This document shows, one piece after another, positions 38,092 through 49,399 of a stretch of 64,000 nucleotides of DNA. The DNA lies in NCBI GenBank assembly GCA_036925085.1, contig JAUPFP010000095.1, positions 436,501 through 500,500 of the forward strand, read 5' to 3'. The notes beneath the pieces were generated by a model. It was not told the DNA's origin. It searched no databases and was given only the letters and a program-made list of their open reading frames with translations. Position numbers and translations under genes: made by a program. Every line of letters starts with the position of its first letter. The stretch's first letter is position 1. The DNA is from Brachycybe producta (lineage: Eukaryota > Arthropoda > Diplopoda > Playtdesmida > Andrognathidae).

Positions 38092-38108
38092 CAAGATGGC
38101 CGCCATTC
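38092..38108 (+). promoter_or_regulatory. YY1-like palindromic promoter element
   Basis: AAGATGGCCGCCATTCG contains two opposed YY1-type cores (AAGATGGC and GCCATT), in the region between the divergent CCNDBP1 and Cys-rich genes. YY1 sites of this form sit at transcription starts of many animal genes. A first non-coding exon of the gene at 40727 may begin near here; that is inference. Confidence 0.35.
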
Positions 38109-38579
38109 GTGTTTGTCTATTCGCGAGTGAAGAACAAAACAAACTACTTAAAACCACGTTTTATCGCTTATTTCGCGTTTAAGATGATCTCGATTCCGCG
38201 TTATTTAAAAGCTGAACAATCGGTTTAAAAAAGTGAATTGAAATTATTTCGTCATTCATTGTGTTTTTATGGAATTTCAAGTGTTTTTTTCTCTTCTGTG
38301 GTTTGGAATCTCTTTGTATTTTGGTCCATTGATAACAAGATAGAGAGAAACAGTCGCTTTATGTTTTAGGAGGAGAAAAAAAAAGAAGTTTTATTTGTTC
38401 CGTTTAGACTTGACCTCTGGGTTTCAAGAACGCCCACTTTTTTTAGTTTATTTATAGAAATATCCACGCGTTCTGTCGTCGTTTTCGAGAGGTATTTTTT
38501 TTTGTGTGTTTTCATTATCAGATTTATTTAGAAACGTTTTTATTCAAGTTCTCAGTTAAAAGAACGCGTCTTTTGACCC

Positions 38580-39050
38580 TTTAATTATTAATTAATTAAT
38601 TGATACTGATTAGAAGCACTTTTTTCTATCTTTTCTTCGTCCTCCCCCCCCCCCCCCCCTCCTTCGGCTATCCACTTTTGTTTCATTAGTGACGTCATGA
38701 TTGGCACGTATGGACGATGGCGCGCGTGCGACGTGAGGAGAACACCCTTTGTTTTTAGCGTTAAAAAGAGACAAATATAGAAACCCTTTTCCTGACACGA
38801 ACCACTTTTAAGGAAGTGGTCGAGTTCGACTACAAAATGTAGTCGGCTTGTCGTCAAAACGGGCCACTTTGAAGTCGAGTGTTTTCTTTTTGTAGTTTAC
38901 TACTCAGCGACACTGTAACCACTTTTTGTTAACTACTGCAATCGACTCGATTTGGTCGGGGGGGGGGGGGGGGGTTTGGTTGACAAGCCGACTATATATT
39001 TACTATTATTTAGTAGTTGAACGCAACCACCAAAAGTGGTTCGTGTGAAT
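38580..39050. mobile_element. Inverted-repeat element CACGAACCACTTTT with C- and G-runs
   Basis: The element proper is about 38795-39045: ACACGAACCACTTTTAAGG at left and CCACCAAAAGTGGTTCGTGT at right; GTAGTCGGCTTGTC / GACAAGCCGACTA pair inside. A G-run is near 38958-38977 and a C-run near 38645-38660 just outside. Confidence 0.55.
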
Positions 39051-39179
39051 GGTCTATGACTTTGTTTGTTTTGACACATTTAGACGTCAATTTTGCGACT
39101 TTTAACAGAAATTAATTCAAGGTTAGGAGTTTCGAGAGAAGAACAACAACTACTTTGAAATGAAATTTAAGAAGAAAAA

Positions 39180-40215
39180 AAAGTTTCTTAGAAACTAGAA
39201 GAGTAATTTTATGGAAAATTTGGAAAATGGCTTACTTAAGTTTTTATTTATAATTTTTGGAACACCTTGTATTCAAAACAAAAACGTTTGAAATGAGTGC
39301 TTTTTCTCTCTCTCTCTCTCAAATTGTCAAGAATAGTTTAAAAATGTGTTAGAAACTAGAAGAGTGATTTCATGACAATATCTTACAAAGTAAACGTTTT
39401 ATGCGTAACTTATAAAATGACCTACTTAAGTTTTTTTTTTGTAGATTTTGGAACACTGTGTATTTGAGAGAAAAAAAAAGGATTTAAAATGGACGATTTT
39501 CAAACTGTCAAGAAACGTTTATTTTAAACGATATTGTTATGTCAATTTTTTTACTATTTTTCTAATACATTTTGAATTTCTTTTTGAAGTTATTAATTAT
39601 TAGCGCGATAATCATAGCTATGTTAATTTTCTTGCTATGCTTTAAAGAAGAAGAAAAAAAAAAATTAATTTTGTTAAAAACTAGAGGAGTAAAGGAATCC
39701 CATAACAGTAAGCCAACTTTTCCTGATAATATCTTTCAAAATAAACTCTTTATAGCAGTTTAAAAATGACCTACTTTATATTTTTTTTTCTATATATTTT
39801 GGATAATGAGCTTTTTAAAACTGTCATGAATCGTTTATTTTGAAAGATATCGTTGTGATATTGATTTTTTATTTTACTCTTCTAGTTTCTTACAAATTTA
39901 AAATTTCTGCTCAAAGTTGTTTCCAACTCTGCGTTTCTGAAGCAACAACAACACTAAGAAGAAATTAAAAGTGTTAGACACTAGAATGGTCGCTAAATTA
40001 TGTAACAGTATCTTCATGTTGATATAATCGTTCAAAATAAACGTTTTATAGACCAAAAATAAAATTAGTTGGGCCGTTTTCAAACTGACATAAAAAGTTT
40101 ATTTTGAAGGATATCGACATGAAAAAATACCTTTTAAGTGTTGTTGCCCTTCTAGTTTCTAAAAAGTTACTCGTAAGTTTGCTTCAGAAACACCAACCAG
40201 AGTTCAGAGAAGCAT
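39180..40215. repeat. Cluster of partial TTAA hairpin family copies
   Basis: At least four sets of AACTAGA(A/G)GAGTA and ATCTTTCAAAATAAAC arms at about 39195, 39355, 39680 and 39985, upstream of the Cys-rich gene's coding exon. Confidence 0.5.
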
Positions 40216-40610
40216 TGCAATCAAATTTGACTGCTTAGAGGCTAGAGTAATCCTATAAATCTTAATTCAGCTGTATTTTAATTCCATAAGAACTCTAGCC
40301 TCTAACCACCAAGAACGTTTGCAAAAAGCATAATTCTTTTTGCCCAGAAATTTATAAAAACCACCTTAATGATGAATCAATCTTAATCCTTATGAGAGAA
40401 AGAAGGAGAAAAAAAAAAAACTCCATAAATTATAGGTTGGAATTCCCAAATATTTCCAGTTTTAACTTTTAAGCCTTGTCTTTGACCTGTAATTGTGTTA
40501 GGGGTTTTTTAAAAGAATAATTTATATCTGTTTTTGTTTTATGAAGGTTTCAAGTTTTATTTTTGTCACTCAAAGTTTTTTTCTTTCTTTCTTGTTATTT
40601 ATTTTTGCAG

Positions 40611-40726
40611 ATTGAAACGCAAAAAAAAAAAAAGGAAAAGAAAAAATAGGCGTTTTGTTTCTGAAACTTCTTTAAATCCGATTCCTGATGATGATGATGA
40701 TTTCGTAAATCACGATTAAAAAAACA
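40611..40726 (+). other. 5' UTR part of the Cys-rich gene's first coding exon (predicted acceptor at 40610)
   Basis: A pyrimidine-rich stretch ends in TTTTTGCAG at 40610. The following 116 bp are non-coding in the frame of the gene, with a stop just before the ATG at 40727. This fits a spliced 5' UTR, with the promoter probably in 38-39 kb. Confidence 0.5.
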
Positions 40727-43450
40727 ATGTCCGTCAGAGTGAAACGAGAACCCGGATCAGCTCGAACTCGTATCTGTTACGTGTGTGGTGAATCGGGAGC
40801 GATTTATCCACTTTACTGTCGTCCACGAGAGAGAGGAAGTTATTTTCCTTTCTTAGAACAACATGAAATACCGCAAGGAGCCGATCGACCATCAACTCCA
40901 GAAGGAATCGTCGCTTCATGCACAGTTTGTTTCTCGTTTTTAGAACAACAATGGGAATCGTACGAGCGATCGCGAACACCACATTCCAAGAGACTTTATT
41001 GGTTAAAGAGAGTGGACAATGGTCACTATATCGGAGCGGAAATGAGATATCAAGGAGAATACGCGTCACAAGTGATCGGTGTTTCACCCGAACCTGGAGG
41101 AACCGGAGGAGGATCGGGATCAGGTCATCACGGTCAGTGTTTAGCAACTTCTTCTCATTCCAGGACAAAGTCGCAGTCTTCTTCTTCTGGTCGTAACGCA
41201 AGAGGAACACCGATAAAATCGACAACAGCGGGAAGTTTAGTAACGGGTTCAGACGAAAGATTTCTTCCGAATACGACAGATTCGCGATCGGTTATGTATT
41301 ACGCTACGGAAGAAGATTCTCGGATCGCTTCTGCTGCATTATTGGACTTGAGTAAAGAGGGAATCGTGAGTAATACACGGAGAAGTTCACGATCGAGCGA
41401 AACTCCGATCGATTCTCGTACGAACGAGTCTCCGGCGCCGCAGCCGCCATCAAATAGAACGTCTTCGATCGGTAACGGTGCTTTAGATTTAAGTATGCCG
41501 GATAAAAACGCAACTACCGAAGTTTGTTATCTGTGCGGTGACGAATGTCCACGCGGAACTCTCGTTAGCGTCTATGCAAAACCGATAACTAACTGTCCGT
41601 TTTTTCCCAGTCTTACTTCGCATCCGAGACCGAGTCGTTCTCATCCAATGAGTCCATCTGGATGCGTACAAGCTTGCGGACATTGTCATCAACATTTATT
41701 ACAACAGTGGGATAATTTTCAGAAACAAAACGTTTCGCATGCAGATAGACATTATAGGTTACGAAAACGTTCTTTCGTTTCTTCTTCGCCTCTTCTTCAT
41801 TCATCTTCGTCTCCGACGCCGTTGTCGATCAATCAACCACCGACGAGATTCGTTTGTTTTCTCTGTGCAGGTGAATTCGCCTTTAATTTAAGACATTTCT
41901 TATATTCAGGATCAAATCCCGAAGGTGAACCTGCTTGTCCGTTTCTGGAAAGAGTCAAAGTACCGTACGGAGCTCATCCGCTTTCGGCCACCGGTCAAGC
42001 GATCGTTTGTGCCGGTTGTTACGCATCGGTTCATAAACAACGACGCGAAACAACGGCCGATTATTCATCGTCGTCATCTCGTAAGAACAGCGAAGTTCGG
42101 GATCCGAATATAAAAGAATCGACATCGGTTTGTCATTCGTGTCGTTTGTTGTTTTCGCGTTTTCATATTGTTTATCTCGATTTTGTACCGACGAAAGAAC
42201 TCGGACGACCTTTTTATCCGTTTGCGTTAACTGACGATGAGAAGGTTCATGGAGGAGGCGGCGGCGGCGTTCCCGTATGTCTTTCGTGTCATGCTGTGTT
42301 TAAAGCGCAGTTCGAAGCGTTCGAAATGGATCGTGTGCCACATTCGCATAGATCGTACGTTCTTCCTTCGCGTCCTTCTGAGCCAAATGTTGTCGATCCG
42401 CGGCCACCGTCACGTCCGAGACGAATAAGTCGAATCGAATCAGATACTGGAGGAACAATGACGACGACGACAAATCTCGATGTGGCTTTACGTATTCAAG
42501 TACCTACTCCAGACCATGATGCGGGTATTCCTATCGGTGGTGTTGGAACTTCGTTACTGGCAACCGTTTCTAATAATTCGGATTCTCCAATGAGTAACAT
42601 TTCTGTCGGTCAACATAATCGATCCGGTTTCGGACCTTTCGGAAACGCTCTCGATCTTAGCAGCGGATCCGGACGTGGGGGAATCGCGAGAACGGTTCCT
42701 ACTCATCCTCCTCCTTCGTCTCCTCCTCCTCTCGGCCTACCATCGTTATCATCATCGTCATCTTCCAATAACTTTGGAAACAGAACAAATTATTTGCCAC
42801 CTTCATCTTCTTCTACGGCTACCGTTTGCTACATGTGTGGGTTACACATCAAGAACAATAAAACGCATTCGGTTCGTTCGTATCCGATGAAATCCACTTC
42901 GATTTCATCCTTAGACAATGGAGATCAAAATCCTTCTTCACTCATTCCGTTCTTCCCTTTCATAACTTATCATCCGGCTCCTCTCGATTCGATTCCGCCT
43001 TCGGACGACGGAACGGTTATCGCTTGCACCTTTTGTTATCATTCTCTAATGGTACAGTGGTCCGCTTACGAGATGTCTCGTAATGCGTACGATCGGAATC
43101 CTTGGACGAGAACTTACGACTGTCACGATTACGTCTGTTATGTTTGCGGGGTTACGACGTATCGTAAGAGGGTTAAAGCGATTCGTGTTTCCGATTTTCC
43201 GTTTCTCGTCGAACATCCTCGACCTCAGGGAAGTCTCGTATTGGACGGTGGCGATGCTGTTACGGTGTGCCTCATGTGTTATGATACTTTACACGATCAA
43301 TGGAAAGATTTCGAACGAATGAAGGTTCCGGTTGAACTTCGAAAGTATAATTGGATTGCAGCTCCACCGCCACCGGAAGACGAAGAACCACCTCCGCCGC
43401 CGCCACCACCACCACCTGCTACTCAAGTTGGATCTAATAGAAAGAAATCG
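40727..43450 (+). CDS. Multi-module Cys-rich (CxxC...CxxC) protein with ALDLS motifs, main exon
   Basis: A 908-codon exon ending at donor TCG|GTGGGT. I do not recognise a named orthologue. It holds six copies of one module: CxxC, then 42-63 residues with a PF(F/L/Y)P or PFLE patch, then CxxC, often followed by QW..(Y/F)E and an R.Y.L tail. Cys pairs are at 17/20-65/68, 267/270-317/320, 377/380-428/431, 469/472-518/521, 701/704-767/770 and 804/807-848/851. Four Cys per module suggests one zinc ion each. Linkers are Ser/Pro/Gly-rich with ALLDLS (204-209) and ALDLS (252-256, 641-645), resembling the PxDLS motif bound by the CtBP corepressor. A Pro run (about 888-897) precedes the donor. Nuclear corepressor or chromatin-scaffold role is inference. 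Codon use is more GC-rich than the surroundings, as expected for a real exon. Reading past the donor would add about 30 residues before a stop. Confidence 0.85.
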
Positions 43451-43917
43451 GTGGGTTGTTATGTCTTTATCTTTTTTATTTGTCGTTCTTGTTTTACTTT
43501 TAGCACACTTGATGGAAAATGTGTTAAAGGTATTTTCTTTTGATAAAAATAAGAACCAAGCTTAACTAACTTAACATCTTTTTCTATTTTTAGCCGTTTT
43601 TTATTATTATTATCATTTATTTATAATCCGGTTTTTATTTTCCTTGTAACAGAGACACTCATTTACAGGGGTTGTAAGTTGTAGAAACTTGTTTTCCTCT
43701 TGTTATTGTTTTTAATTTACTACGAATCTAATTTTCTTTTGGCCTTGAGGAACCGTTTAACTTGGTTTGTAAATTATATAACTTAACATAGTGTGTGTAT
43801 ACATATAGATATAAAAGGCACAGTAAGTAAGCACTTTTAGCTCATTATTATGGGTGGTGGTTGTTGTTGTGTTGCAAGAGATGACAGATTTTAATTCCGC
43901 TCACGGGACACCGTTAA

Positions 43918-44239
43918 GATGGTTTAGGAAAAAACAGCTGAGTTTTGAACTCTCTGATTATTATAGTCTTTTTTTCAGAAGAGCGAAATTAAGAGACTTG
44001 AATGTGTTTTGGAAACTAGGAGGCTAGCTCAATCGAGTAATTTCCTGTTTATATATTTTTTGTTGTTGAAAATAACTTACATCAAAAGCTTATTTTGAAA
44101 GGTTGTCAACATGAAAGTACACTCAAGTGATTGAGCTACCCTTCTAGTTTTTAAAACATTTAAGTCTTTCTCTTAATTTTTCTTCTGAAGGTAAAGAATA
44201 ATCAAGAGTTCGAAGATTCCTTTACACTTTAAAACCACC
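43918..44239. mobile_element. TTAA hairpin family, best-bordered copy
   Basis: TTAA at 43914-43917 and 44240-44243. Ends GATGGTTTAGG and TAAAACCACC; arms GAACTCTCTGATTATTATAG and the complement, then CTAGGAGGCTAGCTCAATCG and the complement. TTAA targets suggest piggyBac-like mobilisation. Confidence 0.75.
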
Positions 44240-44243
44240 TTAA

Positions 44244-44742
44244 GGTGGCTGAGTAGATATTTAAATTGTTTTCGTTCATCCGATGTCCCTTCTTCTTCTT
44301 CGTCTCGCCGTTTTGAGAAAGCGAACGTTTTTCAGAAGAAACAACTCGAAGTGTTTTAGAAACTAGAATAGTTAAGGATAATGCTAAAAGGTTTTTCATG
44401 ATGATATCGTTAAAAATAAACTTTTTATTTTCTTTTTTAGTTTTTTTTTTTATGAAATTTCATAAAAATAACGGGTCATTTTCAAACTGAACTATAAAAT
44501 GTTTTATTTTTTAAGTTATTGATATGAAAAAAACTTTAAACATAATTGTTTACCATTCTGGTTTTGAAAACAATTTTAATTTTTTTTTTCTTCGTAATAT
44601 TGTTTCTAAAAAAAAAGGTTTGCTCAACGTATTTGCATCGAAATTTTACAAAAAACGTCTATGGAGCACATACTGTAGCTTTAGCCACTGCAGTGGGTGC
44701 ATCTTTGGGAACAAAAGCAAAATAAATACCTATTCAGCCACC
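44244..44742. mobile_element. Second TTAA element, shares the flanking TTAA
   Basis: Starts GGTGGCTGAGTAGATATTTA directly at the TTAA ending the previous copy and ends AAATACCTATTCAGCCACC before TTAA (44743-44746). Confidence 0.65.
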
Positions 44743-45069
44743 TTAAGCCACCATATATCAATGATGCGAAGTCGAGGTTGTAATTGAAAGTCAAGTTTGA
44801 TTTGATTTATAAAATTTGATTATTAAAACTAGAGGAGTAAAAGGACGAATTCCACAAAGAGAAAGAGGTGTTGATGACGTCAGTAAAACGATTTAAATCA
44901 CGTCTATTTTAATGGAGAAAAGAAGTCGATTAATTTAATTTAAATCAATCCATCCTGCTTGATAGGCTTAAACTTTAAAAATAGTGAAATAAACTAAAGC
45001 AGCAGCTTAAATTAATCATAATAATTTTGCATATTATTTAACTTGTGTTAAATATGGTTTAGAAGGAAT

Positions 45070-45496
45070 CTACGGAGCCCTGTTGAGGACATTGAAATAA
45101 ATAAATTAGACTCGGACTCTTTCAAAATCTCGACTTACTATGTCGAGATCTCGACTTACTATCTCGAGATCTCGACTTATATTCTAGACTTACGCTTCAA
45201 ATCACTGTATACATCTGCAGAAGTTAAGTACTGTTAGGTTAGGTTAGGTACTTAACTTCTGCAGATGTATACTGTGATTTGAAGCGTAAGTCTAGAATAT
45301 AAGTCGAGATCTCGACTTACTATCTCGAGATCTCGACATACTATCTCGAGATCTCGACTTACTGTCAAGTCGAGATCTCGAGATAGTAAGTTGAGATCTC
45401 GAGATAGTAAGTCGAGATCTCGACATAGTAAGTCGAGATTTTGAAAGAGTCCGAGTCTAATTTATTTATTTCAATGTCCTCAACAGGGCACCGTAG
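45070..45496. mobile_element. Near-perfect palindrome with TCGAGATCTCGA arrays and TTAGG core
   Basis: Ends CTACGGAGCCCTGTTGAGGA and the complement. Arms hold repeated TCGAGATCTCGACTTACTA. Arms pair through ACATCTGCAGAAGTTAAGTA up to a centre of TTAGGTTAGGTTAGG (about 45234-45248). Confidence 0.75.
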
Positions 45497-45807
45497 GAAT
45501 CAAAGGAATTTCTTTGTAATCAAAGTTTTCAAAAAAAAAAAATGTTTAGCTCGAGTTTGCAAAGAATTTTGTTTCGTTTGTAAATGAGGCTCATAGATGG
45601 CGACATCGTGTCTGTCACAGTTGACTTTAATTTGGACGAAATGGAAATCGCATGTCTGTGATTTGACATTTATTATAAGTTACATGTATAACTAAGGCCA
45701 ACACTTTAGTGTAAATAACAATTAAAAATTGTTTGCATAATTGTTTTTGTAAGTTATGAGTTTTATACAAAAGGAAAGATAAACTCCACAAAATGCAAAA
45801 TATGTAA

Positions 45808-47003
45808 GAATGGTTTACAAACAGCTGATTTTTGAACTCTTGATTCTTCTTCTTAAGAAACTAGAAACTAGAAGGGTAGCTGAATCACTTGAGTATTTTC
45901 AAAGTAAACTTTTTTAAAGCGTCATCTGCTTAAGAGCCTAGATCCACGTTGTCCATCTTGTTGTTTTGAGCAGACGACAACGAGACAAATGAGTGTTCTT
46001 ATATGGTGTTACTAAAACCGAAAGAAATCGCTTCACAATCGCTCAATTAAAATACAGAAAAGTGCAAAATGCAATAAAAAGTATTGTTCTTTAATTGCTC
46101 GATTTATATAAATTTTGAAAAAGGTCCTTCTATTTTTAAATAAGGTTCAAAGTCGTTCGTTTTTTCAACCCCATGTTAAGTCCCATAGGATCAAAAACCG
46201 TCCCACAAACATTTGAAAAACTCTCGTTAAAAACGATTTAGAACAATAACAAAATAATTAGCACATACATTCATGTATTGGCTTCACGATGTTTCCTTTT
46301 TATAAATTTTGAAAAGGTCCTTCTATTTTTTAATAACGTTTAAAATCGTACGTTTTTAAACCCCATGTTAAGTCCCATAGGACTAAAACACCGTCCAACA
46401 AAAGTTAATGATGATTTAGAGCAATCAGAAAAATTAGCACGTACTTACACGTGTTTATTGCCTTCAGGATTATTCTTTTTTCTAAATTTTAAAAGGGCTT
46501 TCTATTTTTAAATAATATTTAAAATCTTACGTTTTTTTAACTCCATGTTAAGTCCCATAGGAGCAAAAAACCATCCCACAAACATTTGAAGAACTCCCAT
46601 TAAAAACGACTTACAACAATCACACAAAAATTAGCACGTGCATTAATCTATTGGCTTCACCATGTTTCCTTTTTATAAGATTAGCACGCGAAATTATTTT
46701 TCTATTAATTATTATGCGACTTCGAACCGGGAGAAAAAACGTTAAAAAACCGTTTTTCAATCAACAACGATCGCAGCGCCTACCATTCGGAGAAATTTTG
46801 AACTAAACGATGTATCTAGGCTCTTAAAGTTGGGTCACTTTTCAAACTCACACAAAAAGCTTATTTTAAAAGATATATCAACTATAAAAATAATTTTATG
46901 TGATTGATCTTGCCTTTCTAGTTTTTAAAACATATTCAAGTTTCTTTTGTTTTTTGCACCTGAAAGACAGAATAACCAGAGATCGAGAGTCGCGATTTAC
47001 ACA
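45808..47003. mobile_element. TTAA hairpin family copy, interrupted
   Basis: Left arm ACTAGAAGGGTAGCTGAATC near 45868 and right arm after 46828; split at its loop by the 890-bp TTAA element. Confidence 0.6.
45934..46823. mobile_element. 890-bp TTAA element, inverted copy
   Basis: TTAA at 45930-45933 and 46824-46827. Ends GAGCCTAGATCCACG and GATGTATCTAGGCTC. Colinear in reverse with 1867-2766. Confidence 0.75.
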
Positions 47004-47519
47004 TTAATTAGCCTTGAAGCGCAATTAAATAAATGTCTGAAGCATAAATCATCAGAAACAATAAAGAAAAATACAGAATTAAAATGATTTGATTCTAGAA
47101 ACCGTTTTATAGACGAAGAAAAAAAGTGTATTGTGTTATTCAACTTTACATGCAGATTTCCAATGATTTTCTATTTTTTAGCATTTTATGTAAACTTTTG
47201 GGCCTCATTTATAAATTAATTGATGAAATGTTTGCAGAATTGCCGATTTTGCAATCAGTGGTGAGAAGTTTAGGAAATGGAGATATATATATATATATAT
47301 CGCATCCAATTGGTGTAATTGTCTATTACTCGAAATGTATGTCCATTTCGCGAAATGACCATAAATTGGTCTGGACAATTTGCACCAAATGGATGGGGGA
47401 CCCATATACATTACAATTTAGAAAATAAACGAGGCAAACAATTTGACGAAAAATAATAGCATATAAAATATTTTATTGTCTTATATTTCAATCTTGGAAA
47501 AATTATGTTTTTGTTTCAG

Positions 47520-47670
47520 TTGAACGGTGAAGGAGGAGGAAGCGGCGGCGGCGGTTGTGGGGTAGTTGCTCGGCAGCAACTCGTCACAATCGATGATGAT
47601 GAGCAAAAGAACAATGAATCTAATCGTCAGGACAACCGGCATTTTGATTCATCCCCTCGACAACATTCCG
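47520..47670 (+). CDS. Second coding exon of the Cys-rich gene
   Basis: A phase-0 acceptor (TTGTTTCAG at 47519) matches the phase-0 donor at 43450. The exon reads LNGEGGGSGGGG, then VVARQQLVTIDDDEQKNNES and HFDSSPRQHSG, and ends at donor CCG|GTAAGA. It is a low-complexity, hydrophilic Gly/Asp/Gln-rich linker with no Cys module. The strong donor and the matching phase support it; the intron between the two exons is about 4.1 kb and full of transposons. Confidence 0.72.
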
Positions 47671-48090
47671 GTAAGAACATCATCATCTACCATTATAATA
47701 ATCTAAGAAGTAAAACTTCTTCTTTATTTATCTTATTATTATTTATGATTTTGCTATGGAGTTGAATATGTTTTGACTTCTTTGAAAATTGTCTTATCGT
47801 TTTTTGTTTTGATTTTACTGTGGTGACATAAGTGGTGGTCAAATTACTATTCATTTCATTTTCTTAATCTTATTTTGTGGTTTTGTTTCCAGGGTTGTTG
47901 TGGTTTATTGATTGGGGAGGGGGTGGGAGGTAGGTGATTGGGTGGAGGGGGACTTAGGTACTAATGACGTTCGTTAAGCAGTTGGATGACGTCACAAGTG
48001 TGACGTTATCTCTTCTGTAAGTTATTTTTGTGATCGTAATCCCAAATGATTGTTGATATTTAAATTTTATTATTTATGGCAATTAAGTTT

Positions 48091-48462
48091 GTTGCAGGCG
48101 GCTGAAAAAGTAATTTTCTGCTCAGAAACGGAGCTGAGGACCCGCAGCTCACACGACTGCGGGTGCATGGCGCAGGAGGTTTGAAGGGCGCATTTTAGGG
48201 ATGCAAATGGGGGCGCGATGTTTTAAGCATCGCAGAGGCGGTGCGGGTGGGTGGGGGGGGGGCGCAACCAAGTCATCGATGCGCCCGGGGTTTACGCCCC
48301 GGGGGCGTAAACTTTTTTCCCGTTCTCAACGTATTGCCACCGTGACCAGTTTTGACCACAGTCAGCCCACTTTCGGCCACGGTTGGCTGAAAGTGGGCCC
48401 GGGTTGCCGACGCACTTCACTTCTAACCGACCTAATCGACGCTTTTCAACCGCAAAAATTTT
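48091..48462. mobile_element. GC-rich inverted-repeat element
   Basis: GCAGGCGGCTGAAAAAG at left and GCTTTTCAACCGCAAAA at right are inverted copies. The interior is strikingly GC-rich (CGGGGTTTACGCCCCGGGGG) against an AT-rich background. Confidence 0.5.
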
Positions 48463-48974
48463 AATTTTTGTCTATAAAAAGTTTATTTTGAAAGATTTTA
48501 TTTAGAAAGAAGTTATTTTGATGATATTTATTTATAATAAACCTTTTAAATTATTTTTTTTACTGAACTACCACCGGGGTATTACAATATTTCAAATTGC
48601 AATGTATTATTACAATTATAAAGGGTTTTGAAAATACTTTTAGGAGTCAATTACTGTTCTAGTTTAGAACAAACTTTGAATTTTTTTTTCTTCTTAAAGT
48701 TGCTTTTTAAAAAGCTTTTACGTTAGTCGTCCACATCCTCATTAATGAAAAAAATCCAATTTGCAGAAGAAAAGAACAAGTGTTTGTTTACAGAGTTCCA
48801 CTTGACGTAGATTAGCATAAAGTAAGTGTATATATATATTACAATTTATTACTTCAAATAGAAGAAAACATGATGATTGGGTCTTTCAAGCTGTGACTTG
48901 GGTTGTTGGCTTGGAATGACATTGATAGAGTACAGATTATTATTATTATTAGGTGTTTTTTATTCTGCTCTCAG

Positions 48975-49036
48975 TTCAGTGGCGTCTCCGTTGCCATGGA
49001 AACTCAGATGGTTTCTATGGAGCACCTGGTGCTTGA
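48975..49036 (+). CDS. Possible terminal exon of the Cys-rich gene
   Basis: A strong pyrimidine tract and acceptor (CTGCTCTCAG, 48974) with the phase needed after 47670 (one carried base) gives VQWRLRCHGNSDGFYGAPGA and a TGA stop at 49034-49036. AATAAA follows near 49528. Nothing in known families confirms it. The exon also contains an RFX-type X-box, so it could be a regulatory intron segment instead. The next real exon may lie outside the window. Confidence 0.35.
48990..49003 (+). promoter_or_regulatory. RFX X-box-like site
   Basis: GTTGCCATGGAAAC differs at one base from the perfect palindromic X-box GTTGCCATGGCAAC bound by RFX factors. It lies inside or just after a candidate splice acceptor of the Cys-rich gene. 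Confidence 0.35.
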
Positions 49037-49170
49037 GACGTTGACACACAAACCGCAGTGTGTGTTCTTGAGATCTCTTGAGGTCTTTTGACCATATCAG
49101 GGGCTCGTAGTGTGCTGCATTCGGTCATTACGAAAGTCAAAGAACCGACTTTTGATTTCGACATATGAGA

Positions 49171-49396
49171 AATATAAGGCTGACTTCAGACGGACCACTC
49201 TGTAGCGCTACTGCAGGGCTTTGATCACCACCGACAAAAAAGGCGGTGGTCAATTCTACCTGTGACAAGGCTTGACCACTCCGTGGCGCACGAAAAGCGG
49301 TGGCTTGTGTGAATACCTGTTATGTAATGAGTGGTCTGCTAAAGACGACCACTTTTTGTGGTTTCACAAAGTGGTCCGTGTTGAAACCAGCCTAAT
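49171..49396. mobile_element. Inverted-repeat element AGGCTGACTTCAGACGGACC
   Basis: Pairs with GGTCCGTGTTGAAACCAGCC. A member of a loose CGGACCACTTTTTG group with 38795-39045, 54385-54541 and a fragment at 18330. Confidence 0.55.
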
Positions 49397-49399
49397 GTT

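Noticed and set aside
40734-43565. Many frames on both strands within the large exon
   Set aside because: Shadows of the 908-codon exon, which alone shows repeated conserved modules.
48201-48464. 87-aa frame in the GC-rich island
   Set aside because: Open only because GC-rich DNA has few stops; arms of an inverted repeat.
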